Shown: positions 16,344-25,110, numbered from the stretch's first letter. The stretch: 64,000 bases of DNA from Pseudonocardia humida (GCF_023898865.1 NZ_JAGSOV010000034.1:186001-250000); one strand, 5' to 3'. Notes: a model not told the origin generated them from the sequence alone. Made by a program: numbers and translations.

Positions 16344-17522
16344 CTACCGGACCCGCTCAGCACGGGTCAGCGTCACGCGCCGCCGCCGACTGGGCACCAT
16401 CACCGTCGGGTGCGCGACGCTCCACCCCGCCCCCGCACACACGAACTCCTTGATCCGGGCCCCCGCCCACCCCGTGACGGCGGCCGGCTTGGCCTCGTCG
16501 TCGGCCGTCACGAACTGCACGATCCCGTCCCGGCGACCGAGGCTGATGCACTGGAGGGTGTATCCGATCGTCTTGTCCGGGATCGTCCGGCCGGTCAGCC
16601 GCGCGGCGATGGCGTCGGCGGCCCGCCAGGCCATCGGGATCCCCGAGGCGCACGACATCCGCAGCGGCTTCCCGCCCGCCCCCTCGGCGAGCCCGGCGTC
16701 GCCGACGGCGTAGACGTCCGGGTGCGAGACCGAGCGCATGGTGTCGTCGACGACGATCTGCCCGGTGCCTGCGACCCGCAGGGTCGTGGCGGCGGCGATC
16801 GGGTGCGTCGTGAAGCCCGCCGTCCACACGGTCACCTCGGCCGGGATCCGCTCGCCGCCGCTGGTGAGCACGCCGGCCTCGTCGACGCGGGCGATGTCGG
16901 CGTGCTCGTGGACGGTGACGCCCAGGCGGTGGAAGGTCCCGCGCAGGTGCTCCCGGGCCTTGTCGCTGAGCCAGTCGCCGACGCCGCGGCTGCCGGCGAT
17001 CGCGACGTCGAGGTCCGGCCGGCTCTCGGCGATCTCGGTGGCCGTCTCGATGCCGGTCAGGCCCCCGCCCACGACCAGCACGGTCGCGCCCGCCGTGAGC
17101 TCGCGCAGGCGCTCGTGCACCCGCAGGGCGGCCCCGCGGCCCGCGACGTGGTGGGCGTGCTCGGCGACGCCGGGGACGCCGTGGTCGTCGGCGGTGCTGC
17201 CGAGGGCGTAGACGAGGGTGTCGTAGGCGAGCTGGTCGGCGCCGTCCTGGTCGACGACGTCGACGGTCCCGCGGTCGACGTCGACGGCGGTCACCCGCGC
17301 CTGCCGCACGAGGACGCCGGTACCGGCGAAGACCTCGGTCAGCGGGCGGTGCCGCAGGTCCTGCCCGGTGGCGAGCTGGTGGTTGCGGACCCGTTCGACG
17401 AAGTCGGGGTCGGCGTTGACGACGGTGATCCGGACGTCGTCCGGGTGCAGCCGGCGGGCGAGGCGGCCGGCGGCGTGGGCTCCGGTGTAGCCGGCGCCGA
17501 GGACGACGATGCGGTGCTGCAT
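16344..17522 (-). CDS. NAD(P)/FAD-dependent oxidoreductase (NDH-2-like)
   Basis: A 392-residue two-dinucleotide-domain flavoprotein. The FAD-binding motif VVLGAGYTGAHAAGRLARR is at the N-terminus, the NAD(P)H-binding motif VLVVGGGLTGIETATEI near residue 150, and the second FAD motif VYAVGDAGL near 295. This is the type II NADH dehydrogenase layout, but the C-terminal membrane anchor is not obvious. ATG at 17522 follows AAGGAG. It lies 81 bp downstream of the second SigJ/ECF41 gene on the same strand. Oxidoreductases are classical ECF41 neighbours (the COE set: carboxymuconolactone decarboxylases, oxidoreductases, epimerases), so joint regulation is likely. Confidence 0.85.
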   Translation of the reverse strand: MQHRIVVLGAGYTGAHAAGRLARRLHPDDVRITVVNADPDFVERVRNHQLATGQDLRHRPLTEVFAGTGVLVRQARVTAVDVDRGTVDVVDQDGADQLAYDTLVYALGSTADDHGVPGVAEHAHHVAGRGAALRVHERLRELTAGATVLVVGGGLTGIETATEIAESRPDLDVAIAGSRGVGDWLSDKAREHLRGTFHRLGVTVHEHADIARVDEAGVLTSGGERIPAEVTVWTAGFTTHPIAAATTLRVAGTGQIVVDDTMRSVSHPDVYAVGDAGLAEGAGGKPLRMSCASGIPMAWRAADAIAARLTGRTIPDKTIGYTLQCISLGRRDGIVQFVTADDEAKPAAVTGWAGARIKEFVCAGAGWSVAHPTVMVPSRRRRVTLTRAERVR

Positions 17523-17603
17523 GGTTCCGCTCCTTGTCTGGTGTGCTCGCGTCCTGAACCGGACAGCGCCGCGATCCCTGACAGGGGTCGGCGGTGACAT
17601 GGG

Positions 17604-18566
17604 TCACCAGTCGTGGACGAGCGGCTCCCCGCGCTCCGATGCCGCCCACTGCCGCGTGATGCGTTCCAGCTTGGCCGGGTTCACCTGGATGTGGAGGGCG
17701 GCGACGCCGTCCGCGGCCACGTCGAGGGAGATGACGCCGACTACCCGCTCCCCGGCCACGACCACCACCGCCGGGTCGCCGTTGACGACCGCGGCGTGCA
17801 GGGCGGTGCGACCGCCGGCCATGGCCTCGACGAGTGCGCGCCGGGCGGCGTTCGGCGCGAACAGGCCCCGCAGGAACCGCGCGATGCGCAGCGCGCCGAC
17901 GATCGGGGTGCCACGGGCCGGGACCCGGCCACCGCCGTCGGCGACGCTCACCGCGTCCTCGGTGAGCAGTTTGACCAGCGGCTCGGTGTCGCCGCTGAGG
18001 GCGGCGGCGAGGAACTCCTCGACGATCTTCCCGGCCGCGGCCGCATCGGTCCGCGCCCGGACCCGCCCGGTGGCGAGGTGCTGTCGGGCGCGCCGGTGGA
18101 TCTGCTGGCAGTTCGCCTCGGAGACGTCGAGGATCCGGGCGATCTCGGCGTGCGGGTAGCCGAAGGCCTCGCGCAGCACGTAGACCGCGCGCTCCTTCGC
18201 CGGGAGCCGCTCCATGAGCGTGAGCATCGCCATCGAGACCGACTCGCGCTGCTCGGCGGTCTCGGCCGGACCGAGCATCCGGTCGCCGGCCAGGACCGGC
18301 TCGGGCAGCCACTGGCCCACGTAGGTCTCGCGGCGGGCGCGCGCCGAGCTGAGCTGGTTGAGGCAGATGTTGGTGAGCACCCTGGTCAGCCAGGCCTCGG
18401 GCGACTCGATGCGCGCCCGGTCGGCGGCCTGCCAGCGCAGGAACGTGTCCTGCACGGCGTCCTCGGCGTCGCCCGCTGAGCCGAGCAGGCGGTAGGCGAT
18501 GGCCTCCAGGCGGCCCCTGGCGGCCTCGAACAGGTCGACCTCGTGCGGACTGAGCGGCGTCGCCAC
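17604..18566 (-). CDS. sigJ: SigJ/ECF41 sigma factor with SnoaL-like C-terminal domain
   Basis: A 320-residue ECF41 factor, the second in the window. Sigma2 contains AIAYRLLGSAGDAEDAVQDT, sigma4 contains YPHAEIARILDVSEANCQQI, and the NTF2-like tail has the group motifs SVADGGGRVP and NPAKLERI (the usual NPDKL is slightly changed). GTG at 18566 is the first start in the conserved part; no ribosome site is present, so leaderless translation is possible. It is co-oriented with the oxidoreductase gene and divergent from a small membrane protein. It is clearly diverged from the copy at 9623, not a recent duplication. Confidence 0.85.
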   Translation of the reverse strand: MATPLSPHEVDLFEAARGRLEAIAYRLLGSAGDAEDAVQDTFLRWQAADRARIESPEAWLTRVLTNICLNQLSSARARRETYVGQWLPEPVLAGDRMLGPAETAEQRESVSMAMLTLMERLPAKERAVYVLREAFGYPHAEIARILDVSEANCQQIHRRARQHLATGRVRARTDAAAAGKIVEEFLAAALSGDTEPLVKLLTEDAVSVADGGGRVPARGTPIVGALRIARFLRGLFAPNAARRALVEAMAGGRTALHAAVVNGDPAVVVVAGERVVGVISLDVAADGVAALHIQVNPAKLERITRQWAASERGEPLVHDW

Positions 18567-18697
18567 CAGCCAAGCATCACAGTGGGCGGCGCGACGCGCC
18601 ACGAGCGGTGACAGCGGCCGGTTCCAGCCCTCGACCGTGTTGCCGATCTCCCCTCGGGAGGGAGGACCTGGCCGCCGAACTGTTGTCGACTACCGGG

Positions 18698-18982
18698 ATG
18701 GCGGACACCGCCGTCGCACCCGATCGTCCCCGGGCCCCTGTGCGACCCGGCACCGGCATCGTCGCGACCGCTCGTCTGACGGCCCTGTGCTGCGTCGGGC
18801 TCGCGGTCGTCGACATCGTCTTCGAGCTGACCGGCCACCTCGCCGACGGTCCCTACGCCGAGTACTCCGCGGGGCTCGCGGTGATGAACTGGCTCGTCGT
18901 CGGGCTCAAGGCGGTGGGCGCGGCTGTGGCGCTGTCGTCGGTCGCCGGGTGCTGGGCCACCCCGAGGGTCTCGTCGAGGTAG
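18698..18982 (+). CDS. Small two-helix membrane protein, apparently truncated
   Basis: A 94-residue frame with two hydrophobic helices (ARLTALCCVGLAVVDIVFEL and LAVMNWLVVGLKAVGAAVAL). Such proteins normally have four helices. Here the frame runs into the 3' end of the convergent FAD monooxygenase and ends in WATPRVSSR, which is only the antisense of that gene. The monooxygenase in turn has an odd 35-residue tail that is antisense to this frame. A deletion that joined the ends of two convergent genes would explain both. It may still be expressed; there is no ribosome site at the ATG. Confidence 0.4.
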   Translation: MADTAVAPDRPRAPVRPGTGIVATARLTALCCVGLAVVDIVFELTGHLADGPYAEYSAGLAVMNWLVVGLKAVGAAVALSSVAGCWATPRVSSR

Positions 18983-20565
18983 TCGCTGAGCACGCCTGAG
19001 TCGGCCGAGTCGGCCACGAGACCGAGGTAGCCGTCCGGTCGGATCAGCGCGATGCCCTCCGGGCCCAGCCCGTAGTCCCGGCCGACGACGTCGTCGGGGT
19101 CGATCACGCGGTCCCCGGGACCGGCCGCGGCGGAGGCGTCGCGCACGACCCGGACCACGGTGCCGAGGTCCCCGAGCACGCGCTGCAGCGCCGCGGGGGT
19201 GTCCGGGTCGTCGGTGCGGACCAGCAGCAGCATGCCGGGCCGGGCGAGCAGGTCCTCGACCGCGACCGGGGTACCGTCGGCCCGCAGCAGGCCGACGGGG
19301 TCCGGGGCGCGGTCCCCGGCCCGGACCGTGCCGCGGTGACGGCCGCCGCGGTGCACCGACAGGGTGCTGCGCCGGTAGTCGATCGTCAGCTCGGCCGCCT
19401 TCGCGGCGACGGCGTCGCGGATGTGCTGGACGTGGCCCAGGACGAACAGGGCGAGGTCGCGGATCGCGGCCTCCGGGCCGGTGGCGGTCCCGAGGTTCGA
19501 CAGGGTGGTCGTCGTGCGGACCACCGCGGCGCCGACGGGGTGGCGCTCGTCGTGGTAGGTGTCGAGCAGGACGGCGCCCGCCCGGCCCCTGGCGACCAGG
19601 GCCAGCTTCCAGGCCAGGTCGGCCGCGTCCTGCATGCCGGTGTTCATCCCCTGGGCCCCAGCGGGGCTGTGGACGTGCGCGGCGTCGCCGGCCAGGAACA
19701 CCCGGCCGTGGCGGTAGCGGGCGACCTGGGCGTGGTGGATCTCGAAGTAGGTCAGCCAGCGCGGGTTGCGCACCCGCACCCGCCCGCCCGTCCGGACGTC
19801 GGCCAGCGCCTGGATCTGCTCGAGCGTCGGGCCACCGCTCTGCGGCGCGTCGACCAGGAACAGGACCCGCGCCCGGGTGCCGGCCATCGGGAACAGCATC
19901 CCCATGCCGTCGGGGTGGGTGAACATGCGGATGGTGTCGGTCGACAGGTCGGACTCGACGTCGACGTCGGCCATCGCGAAGTGCTGGCCGTGGAAGCCGC
20001 CCTCCAGGTGCGCGCCGACGAGGTGGCGGGTGGTGCTGTGCCCGCCGTCGGCCCCGACGACCCACCCGAAGCGGGCGGTCCGGTCGCCGTCGCGCGAGCG
20101 CAGGGTGACGTCGACGCCGTCGGCGTCCTGGGTCAGCGCGGTCAGCGCAACACCGCGCTCGACGACGACGCCGAGCTCGGCCGCCCGCTCGGCCAGCACC
20201 TCCTCGGTGTCGGGCTGGGCGACGTCCAGCACGTAGGGGTGCCGGCTGGGGATCCCGGTGAAGTCGGTGCGCGCCCGCGTCCGGCCGGTCCGCCCGTCGA
20301 CCATCTCCAGGGCGGCGATCCGCCGCCCGCGCGGCTCCAGCCGGGCCAGCACCCCGAGCGGGGCGAGCATCTCCATGGTCCGGGCGTGCACGCCCACGGC
20401 CCGCGACTCGGCGGTCGGGTGCTCGAGGGCGTCGACGACGCGGACGGGCACGCCGAGGCGGGCCAGCTGGCAGGCCGCGGTCAGGCCGACCGGCCCGGCC
20501 CCCACCACCAGCACCTCGTCCCCGTCCGGGGTCCCGGCGTCGCGGCTGCTGCTCGACGTGGTCAC
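18853..20565 (-). CDS. FAD-dependent aromatic monooxygenase (PheA/TfdB/MhpA-like)
   Basis: A 570-residue class A flavoprotein hydroxylase. It has the Rossmann motif VVGAGPVGLTAACQLARLG at the N-terminus, the DG motif VVGADGGHSTTRHLVGA near residue 165 and the GD motif VFLAGDAAHVHSPAGAQGMN near 290. The thioredoxin-like C-terminal domain of phenol-hydroxylase-type enzymes follows (about 400-535). The last 35 residues (VAQHPATDDSATAAPTALSP onward) are not expected in the family and are antisense to the neighbouring small gene. GTG at 20565 follows GGAGG. It uses NAD(P)H to hydroxylate a phenolic ring; substrate unknown. It lies 125 bp downstream of the hydrolase and has its own heptamer box (20626-20654). 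Confidence 0.85.
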   Translation of the reverse strand: MTTSSSSRDAGTPDGDEVLVVGAGPVGLTAACQLARLGVPVRVVDALEHPTAESRAVGVHARTMEMLAPLGVLARLEPRGRRIAALEMVDGRTGRTRARTDFTGIPSRHPYVLDVAQPDTEEVLAERAAELGVVVERGVALTALTQDADGVDVTLRSRDGDRTARFGWVVGADGGHSTTRHLVGAHLEGGFHGQHFAMADVDVESDLSTDTIRMFTHPDGMGMLFPMAGTRARVLFLVDAPQSGGPTLEQIQALADVRTGGRVRVRNPRWLTYFEIHHAQVARYRHGRVFLAGDAAHVHSPAGAQGMNTGMQDAADLAWKLALVARGRAGAVLLDTYHDERHPVGAAVVRTTTTLSNLGTATGPEAAIRDLALFVLGHVQHIRDAVAAKAAELTIDYRRSTLSVHRGGRHRGTVRAGDRAPDPVGLLRADGTPVAVEDLLARPGMLLLVRTDDPDTPAALQRVLGDLGTVVRVVRDASAAAGPGDRVIDPDDVVGRDYGLGPEGIALIRPDGYLGLVADSADSGVLSDYLDETLGVAQHPATDDSATAAPTALSPTTSQFITASPAEYSA

Positions 20566-20625
20566 GGCGTGCCTCCGATCCTCTGGGGCGGCGCGTCCAC
20601 CCGGACCCGACGCTGCCCGCACCGC

Positions 20626-20654
20626 CTCCAAGGCGGCTCCAACTCCCGTTGGAG
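20626..20654 (-). promoter_or_regulatory. Phased heptamer array A (FAD monooxygenase promoter)
   Basis: On the plus strand CTCCAAG (20626), CTCCAAC (20637) and GTTGGAG (20648) lie exactly 11 bp apart with 4-bp gaps. Read toward the gene this is CTCCAAC-N4-GTTGGAG-N4-CTTGGAG, the same order as array D. The proximal edge is 60 nt before the GTG at 20565. Confidence 0.6.
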
Positions 20655-20690
20655 CGGGTGCTCGACGGTCGATCCGCCTCCCGGGCCGTG

Positions 20691-21881
20691 TCAGGCCGGG
20701 ACCTGGTCGTCGAGCCAGTCGAAGATGCGCTCGCCGCGCAGGGCGGGGGCGGCCGGCTCGCAGTGCCCGTCGGCGCCCTCGGCCGCGGTGAACGCGACGA
20801 GCGTCGCGGGGGCGGTCAGGGCATCGACCATGCGCGCGGACTGGCCGGGCCAGAACTGCTCGTGCTCCGGGTCGGTCACCAGCACCGGGCAGGTGATCGC
20901 GGCGAGCTCGGCGTCGGTGAGCCGGTAGGAACGCGCGGCGGTGAAGAAGTCGAACGCCGAGCCGACCCCGTAGGGCCGCATCCGCCACCGCATCATCAGC
21001 CGGGTGGACGGCGACAGCTTCAGCGCCCAGCCCATCTCCCGGTCGAACTTCTCGCGCTCCCCCGCGTCCAGCAGCGTGACCAGGAAGTGCGGGAGCTGGG
21101 CGAGCATCGTCGTGGAGACGTCGACGACGCCGGGGTCGGCGACGACGGCGGCGATCCGGTGCTCGTACGCGGCCGCGCGCGGCGCCCAGTAGCCGCCCTG
21201 GCTGATGCCCATCACGGCGATCCGGTCGGGGTCCACGTCCGCCCGGGCGACCAGGTGGTCGATGACGGGGGTGACGACGTTCTCCCAGTCCGGGCGGAAC
21301 GGGATGCCCTGGCGGACGAGCGCGGCGTTCTGCCCGGGTCCGTCGAAGGCGAGGACGTTCCAGCCGCGGGCCAGGCCCTCGGCCGCGGCGCGGGTCCAGG
21401 CCGCGGACACCGGTCCGTCGCTGCCGTTCACGAAGACGAGGGTGCGTCGCGGCCGGGCGTCCGGGCCACCCCGGAAGAAGTAGCCGGGCAGCGTGGTGGA
21501 CCCGTACGGGATGGTGGTGCGCTCGATCGGCACGTCGGTGAGGTCGACGAACCGTTCCCAGGCGGCGCGGTGCGCCTCCCAGAGCTCGGCGAACCCGCCG
21601 GTCGCGTCGGCCTTGTCCGACGCAGCGGAGTAGTAGTCCGCGGCGCGCAGGCACCGGGCGGCGGCGGTGCGGCGATGCCCGGCCGCGGCGGCGTCGCGGG
21701 CGCCCGCGGCCAGCCGGTCGGCGGTGGCCGTCCACTCCCGGACCCAGGCCCGAGCGTCGCCGTTGGGGATGCGGGCGACGGTGGCGAGCACCTCCCCGGC
21801 GTCGGCGGCGCGGTGGTGGACGTCGCCGAGGAGGCCCTCGACGGCGAACTGGAAGTCGGCGTCCTTGAAGAAGGTGTGCAC
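20691..21881 (-). CDS. Alpha/beta hydrolase of the dihydroxypseudooxynicotine-hydrolase-like type
   Basis: A 396-residue hydrolase with a long helical N-terminal part (about 1-130) before the alpha/beta core. The core has RTLVFVNGSDGPVSAAW, the nucleophile elbow VMGISQGGYWAPRAAAYEHR, the acid near VLVTDPEHEQFWPGQ and the histidine near GADGHCEPAAP. This cap-plus-core layout is that of FrsA-like and pseudooxynicotine C-C hydrolases, which cleave C-C bonds of aromatic ketones. GTG at 21881 follows AGAGGAG. It is followed by the aromatic FAD hydroxylase on the same strand, so a ring-hydroxylation and side-chain-cleavage pair is plausible. Heptamer array B lies upstream. Confidence 0.8.
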   Translation of the reverse strand: MHTFFKDADFQFAVEGLLGDVHHRAADAGEVLATVARIPNGDARAWVREWTATADRLAAGARDAAAAGHRRTAAARCLRAADYYSAASDKADATGGFAELWEAHRAAWERFVDLTDVPIERTTIPYGSTTLPGYFFRGGPDARPRRTLVFVNGSDGPVSAAWTRAAAEGLARGWNVLAFDGPGQNAALVRQGIPFRPDWENVVTPVIDHLVARADVDPDRIAVMGISQGGYWAPRAAAYEHRIAAVVADPGVVDVSTTMLAQLPHFLVTLLDAGEREKFDREMGWALKLSPSTRLMMRWRMRPYGVGSAFDFFTAARSYRLTDAELAAITCPVLVTDPEHEQFWPGQSARMVDALTAPATLVAFTAAEGADGHCEPAAPALRGERIFDWLDDQVPA

Positions 21882-21984
21882 GGTCGTTCTCCTCTCGCGT
21901 GCGAACGACCGGGATGCGGGCGGGGCCTGGTGGTCGTGGTCGCCTCTGACGTCGTTCGTCTGGCGACGACGGTAGGACCGGCGC

Positions 21985-22002
21985 CTCCAACCCCACTCCA
22001 AC
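21985..22002 (-). promoter_or_regulatory. Phased heptamer array B (hydrolase promoter)
   Basis: Two perfect CTCCAAC heptamers on the plus strand (21985-21991 and 21996-22002), 11 bp apart, so GTTGGAG-N4-GTTGGAG toward the gene. The distance to the GTG at 21881 is about 103 nt, longer than at the other arrays. Confidence 0.6.
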
Positions 22003-22044
22003 CGGGGGACGAAGGGGTCGGGCGGTCGGTGCCCCCGAACACGA

Positions 22045-22078
22045 CGACGGCCCCGCCTCCCGGGAGGCCGGGCCGTCG
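22045..22078 (-). terminator. Strong GC hairpin after the DUF1269 gene
   Basis: CGACGGCC (22045-22052) pairs with GGCCGTCG (22071-22078), and inside them GCCTCCC pairs with GGGAGGC without mismatch. The hairpin begins 13 bp past the stop at 22091. There is no T-run, as usual in actinobacteria, so the terminator role is likely but not certain. Confidence 0.55.
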
Positions 22079-22090
22079 GGGTCGTGCCGC

Positions 22091-22633
22091 TCAGCTCGCC
22101 GTCGCGACGACCGCGGTCGTGGGCCTGTCGTCCTCTCCCCCGTCCTCCCCGTCGTCGAACGCGTGCCGCAGCGCCGTCTCCTGCGCCCTGCTGAGGTTGC
22201 TCACCAGCAGCTGGGCGTGGGTCCCTGCGAACGCGTCGGCGATCCGGTCGACCACCTCGTCGGAGGTCAGCAGGAACAGCGCCGAGGTGCCGGGGGTGAC
22301 CTCGTCGCGGACGCGCTGCAGGAAGGCGTCGGACATGCCGACGTGGCCGAACGCCCCGGCGGCGACGCCGGCGGCGGCACCGAGGGCCAGTCCGGCCAGC
22401 GGCAGCAGGAACAGGATGCCGAACAGCAGGCCCCAGAAGGCGCCCGACAGCGCGGCGGGGCCGACGACGTCGCGGGCCTGCCAGGCACGCGGCTTGCGGC
22501 GCCCCCCGGGCCAGGACACCACAGCGGCGTCCTGCACGGCGACCAGGCGGTCGGCCTGCAGCCGGGACAGGGTCCGCAGCGCGCGTTCAGCTCCTTGCGG
22601 GGTGTCGAACTTCCAGGTGCTCAAGGTGGTCAC
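22091..22633 (-). CDS. DUF1269-type membrane protein
   Basis: A 180-residue protein of the DUF1269 family (function unknown, often linked to stress). An N-terminal ferredoxin-like domain opens with STWKFDTPQGAERALRTL. A glycine/alanine-rich helical hairpin follows near residues 70-105 (GAFWGLLFGILFLLPLAGLA and LGAAAGVAAGAFG). The C-terminal part has the family signature ALFLLTSDEVVDRIADAF. GTG at 22633 follows GAGGAGG. It is divergent from the secreted protein at 22831, and each gene has its own heptamer array in the 197-bp space between them. Confidence 0.85.
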   Translation of the reverse strand: MTTLSTWKFDTPQGAERALRTLSRLQADRLVAVQDAAVVSWPGGRRKPRAWQARDVVGPAALSGAFWGLLFGILFLLPLAGLALGAAAGVAAGAFGHVGMSDAFLQRVRDEVTPGTSALFLLTSDEVVDRIADAFAGTHAQLLVSNLSRAQETALRHAFDDGEDGGEDDRPTTAVVATAS

Positions 22634-22696
22634 GGGGTCCTCCTCGGATCGGGGACGGGCTGCTGCCCGTCTCGCCCGCGACCGTCCTCCGCGCGG

Positions 22697-22725
22697 GTTC
22701 AAGGCGTCTCCAACGGCGGTCCAAC
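22697..22725 (-). promoter_or_regulatory. Phased heptamer array C-left (DUF1269 gene)
   Basis: GTTCAAG (22697), CTCCAAC (22708) and GTCCAAC (22719) on the plus strand, each 11 bp from the next. Toward the gene they read GTTGGAC, GTTGGAG, CTTGAAC. The proximal edge is 63 nt before the GTG at 22633. Confidence 0.6.
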
Positions 22726-22750
22726 GCCGCCGAACCGCCGTCCGGACGCG

Positions 22751-22768
22751 GTTGGACGGGCGTTGGCC
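22751..22768 (+). promoter_or_regulatory. Phased heptamer array C-right (secreted protein gene)
   Basis: GTTGGAC (22751-22757) and GTTGGCC (22762-22768) on the plus strand, 11 bp apart, ending 62 nt before the ATG at 22831. Orientation relative to the gene is the same as at the other arrays. Confidence 0.55.
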
Positions 22769-22830
22769 GGGCCGTTGCGACTGTTCTCGGCGTCAGCACG
22801 GCAACCCCCTCCCCCACCAGGAGCCCCGAA

Positions 22831-23499
22831 ATGCGCACCTCGACCTTCTTCGCCGGCATCGCCGCCTCCGCCGCCCTGTCCATGGGCCTGGTCGGGGTCG
22901 CCTCGGCCGCGCCGGCCGCCACGACCACCGGCTCGGCCGCCGCGGTGTTCGTCTCGCCGACCTCGGCGGCCCCGGGCGCCACCGTGCAGATCTCGGGCAC
23001 CTGCGCGATGCCCACCAGCGGCACGGACTTCCCGACGGTGACCTCGGTGACCTCGCCGGCCTTCAGCGGCTCGGCCTCCTTCACCGACAAGGCGCCCGAC
23101 TCGTTCAGCGGCACCGCCAAGATCGCCTCCTCGGTCCCCGCCGGTTCCTACCCCGTCACCCTGACCTGCAGCAACGGCACCGCGGCCAGCACCGTGCAGA
23201 TCACCGGCAGCGCTCCGAGGCCGACCCCGAACCCGGCACCCGCCCCGGCGGGCGGCGGCACCCACCACGGCTCGACCAGCGGCGGCGGCACCGGGGGCAC
23301 GTCCTCGACCGGCGCGTACTCCAGCCAGTCCGGCACGTTCGGCGAGTCCGACACCACGGTCACCGAGCAGGCCCCGGCCGAGCAGGACTCCGGCTGGAAC
23401 GGCTGGGAGATCGCCGGGGTCGCGGTGCTGGGTGTCGCGGCCGCCGGGGTCGGCGGCTACGCCGTCGCCCGCCGCAACCGCCAGCGCACCGACGTCTGA
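22831..23499 (+). CDS. Secreted Ig-like protein with C-terminal membrane anchor
   Basis: A 222-residue exported protein. A Sec signal peptide (about 1-27, cut after GVASAAP) is followed by an Ig-like beta domain (about 35-128, two cysteines at CAMP and CSNG likely disulphide-bonded). A Pro/Gly/Ser linker (about 130-165) leads to one transmembrane helix (IAGVAVLGVAAAGVGGYAV) and the basic tail RRNRQR. It should thus be anchored in the plasma membrane with its Ig domain outside. No LPXTG motif. ATG follows AGGAG. Function unknown. The AMP ligase starts 33 bp downstream and is probably in the same operon. Confidence 0.8.
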   Translation: MRTSTFFAGIAASAALSMGLVGVASAAPAATTTGSAAAVFVSPTSAAPGATVQISGTCAMPTSGTDFPTVTSVTSPAFSGSASFTDKAPDSFSGTAKIASSVPAGSYPVTLTCSNGTAASTVQITGSAPRPTPNPAPAPAGGGTHHGSTSGGGTGGTSSTGAYSSQSGTFGESDTTVTEQAPAEQDSGWNGWEIAGVAVLGVAAAGVGGYAVARRNRQRTDV

Positions 23500-23532
23500 G
23501 CTGTCCCGATGACGACCCGACTGGAGTCCGAC

Positions 23533-25110
23533 ATGGACACGAACGACGCGGTGATCCCGAACGACGCGGTGATCCCGAACGGCTCGGTGGGCACCGACGA
23601 CACCGTGTACATCGCCCGGCTGCTGGACCGGCTGGCGCGGCGCGGGGACGCCCCCGCGCTGCGCCACCATGGCCGCGACACCACCGCGGCGCAGCTGCTC
23701 GTCTCGATCAACCGCTACGCCCGGGCCCTGGCCGGGCTGGGCATCGGGCGGGGTGACCTGGTCGCCCTGTTCGCCCCGGACACCCCCGACGCGCTGGCGG
23801 TGCGCTACGGCGCCCACCTGATCGGCGCCGGTGCGGTGTTCCTGTCGGTCCCGGCGGCCGACCGGCGCGCCGCGCTGGTCGAGCAGATGGACCCGCGGCT
23901 GCTGGTGGTGTTCCCGGAGACGGTGGCCGCCCTGCCGGCCGACGTCCGCTGCCCGGTGGCCGCGGTCGGCGGCGACCTGCCCGGCGCCACCCTGCGGCTC
24001 GACGAGCTCGCCGCGGCCGGGTCGGGCGCGCCGCTGCCCTGCCTGGCCCGCCCCGACGACCTCGGGGTGATCGTCTCCTCGGGCGGGACGACCGGCGTGC
24101 CCAAGGGCAGCGCCCGCTCCTTCGCGCAGTACACCGCGATGGTCAGCGCGCCCAGCCCGGCCGACCGGCGCCAGCTGGTCAACGGGCGGCTGGCCTACCT
24201 GTCCCAGGTGCTGGTCGACACGACCCTGCTGGGCGGCGGGACCGTGGTGCTGCGCAACTACTACGACGCCGCCGACACCCTGGCCACGATCGAGGCCGAG
24301 CGGATCACCGACCTGTTCCTGGTCGAGCCGCAGCTGGCCGAGCTGATCGGGCACCCGGACGTGGACCGCCGCGACCTGTCGTCGCTGCGGGCGATCACCC
24401 ACATCGGCGCGGCCGCACCGCCGACGCTGCGCAGGCGGGCCCGCGAGCGGCTCGGCGCCCGGCTGGCCCACACCTACGGGGCCAGCGAGATGGGACTGGT
24501 CAGCGCGCTGGGCCCGGCCGAGCACGACCCCGAGCGGCCGGAGGTGTTCACCAGCGCCGGGCGCGTGCTGCCCGGGGTGCGGGTGCGCTTCCGGCGGTCC
24601 GACGGCACCCTGGCGGGAGCCGGCGAGACGGGCTCGATCGAGGTGCGCTCGCCGGGGATGGCGGCCGGCTACCGCAACCGGCCGGTCGAGCAGGCCGCGG
24701 CCTTCGTCGACGGCTGGTACCGCACCGGCGACCTCGGCCGCCTCGACGAGTGGGGCTACCTGCACATCCTGTGCCGGGCCGTGGACGCCACCTGGCGCGA
24801 CGGCGCGCTCCTCGCGCCGCCGGTCGTGCAGGACGTCCTGTGCCGGGTCCCCGGCGTCGGGTTCGCCGTGGTGGTCGTGAACGGCGGGGCCGGGGACTGG
24901 ATCGCCGCCGTCGCCCCGGCGTGGGGCGCGACCGTCGACCCCGGGGCCTGCCGGGACGCCGTCGCGGCCGAGGTCGGCGCGGACGTCGCGCGACGGCTGC
25001 TGGTGCTGGCGCTGGGCCGCATCCCGCTCACCGAGCAGGGCAAGCCCGACCGGCCGTTCCTCCGCCGGCTGGCCGCCCTGCGGTCGGTCCCGGCCCGGTC
25101 AGCCGGCTGA
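23533..25110 (+). CDS. AMP-dependent acyl-CoA synthetase/ligase (ANL family)
   Basis: A 525-residue adenylate-forming enzyme. The ATP-binding P-loop SSGGTTGVPKGSARS (A3) is near residue 180, HTYGASEMGL (A5) near 315, YRTGDLGRLDEWGYL (A7) near 395, and the catalytic lysine of A10 is in LTEQGKPDRPF close to the end. It should activate a carboxylate as the acyl-AMP and probably the CoA thioester; the acid is unknown, but aromatic acids fit the neighbours. ATG at 23533 follows GGAG at 6 nt. The first codons contain an 18-bp tandem duplication. The 3' end overlaps the convergent antiporter gene by 12 bp. Confidence 0.85.
   Translation: MDTNDAVIPNDAVIPNGSVGTDDTVYIARLLDRLARRGDAPALRHHGRDTTAAQLLVSINRYARALAGLGIGRGDLVALFAPDTPDALAVRYGAHLIGAGAVFLSVPAADRRAALVEQMDPRLLVVFPETVAALPADVRCPVAAVGGDLPGATLRLDELAAAGSGAPLPCLARPDDLGVIVSSGGTTGVPKGSARSFAQYTAMVSAPSPADRRQLVNGRLAYLSQVLVDTTLLGGGTVVLRNYYDAADTLATIEAERITDLFLVEPQLAELIGHPDVDRRDLSSLRAITHIGAAAPPTLRRRARERLGARLAHTYGASEMGLVSALGPAEHDPERPEVFTSAGRVLPGVRVRFRRSDGTLAGAGETGSIEVRSPGMAAGYRNRPVEQAAAFVDGWYRTGDLGRLDEWGYLHILCRAVDATWRDGALLAPPVVQDVLCRVPGVGFAVVVVNGGAGDWIAAVAPAWGATVDPGACRDAVAAEVGADVARRLLVLALGRIPLTEQGKPDRPFLRRLAALRSVPARSAG
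23542..23577 (+). repeat. 18-bp tandem duplication in the AMP-ligase N-terminus
   Basis: AACGACGCGGTGATCCCG occurs twice in direct succession (23542-23559 and 23560-23577), giving NDAVIPNDAVIP. It is in frame and lies before the conserved domain, so probably neutral. Confidence 0.9.

Noticed and set aside
9623..18566. The two SigJ genes as a recent duplication
   Set aside because: They share group motifs only; the proteins differ along their length and have different neighbours.
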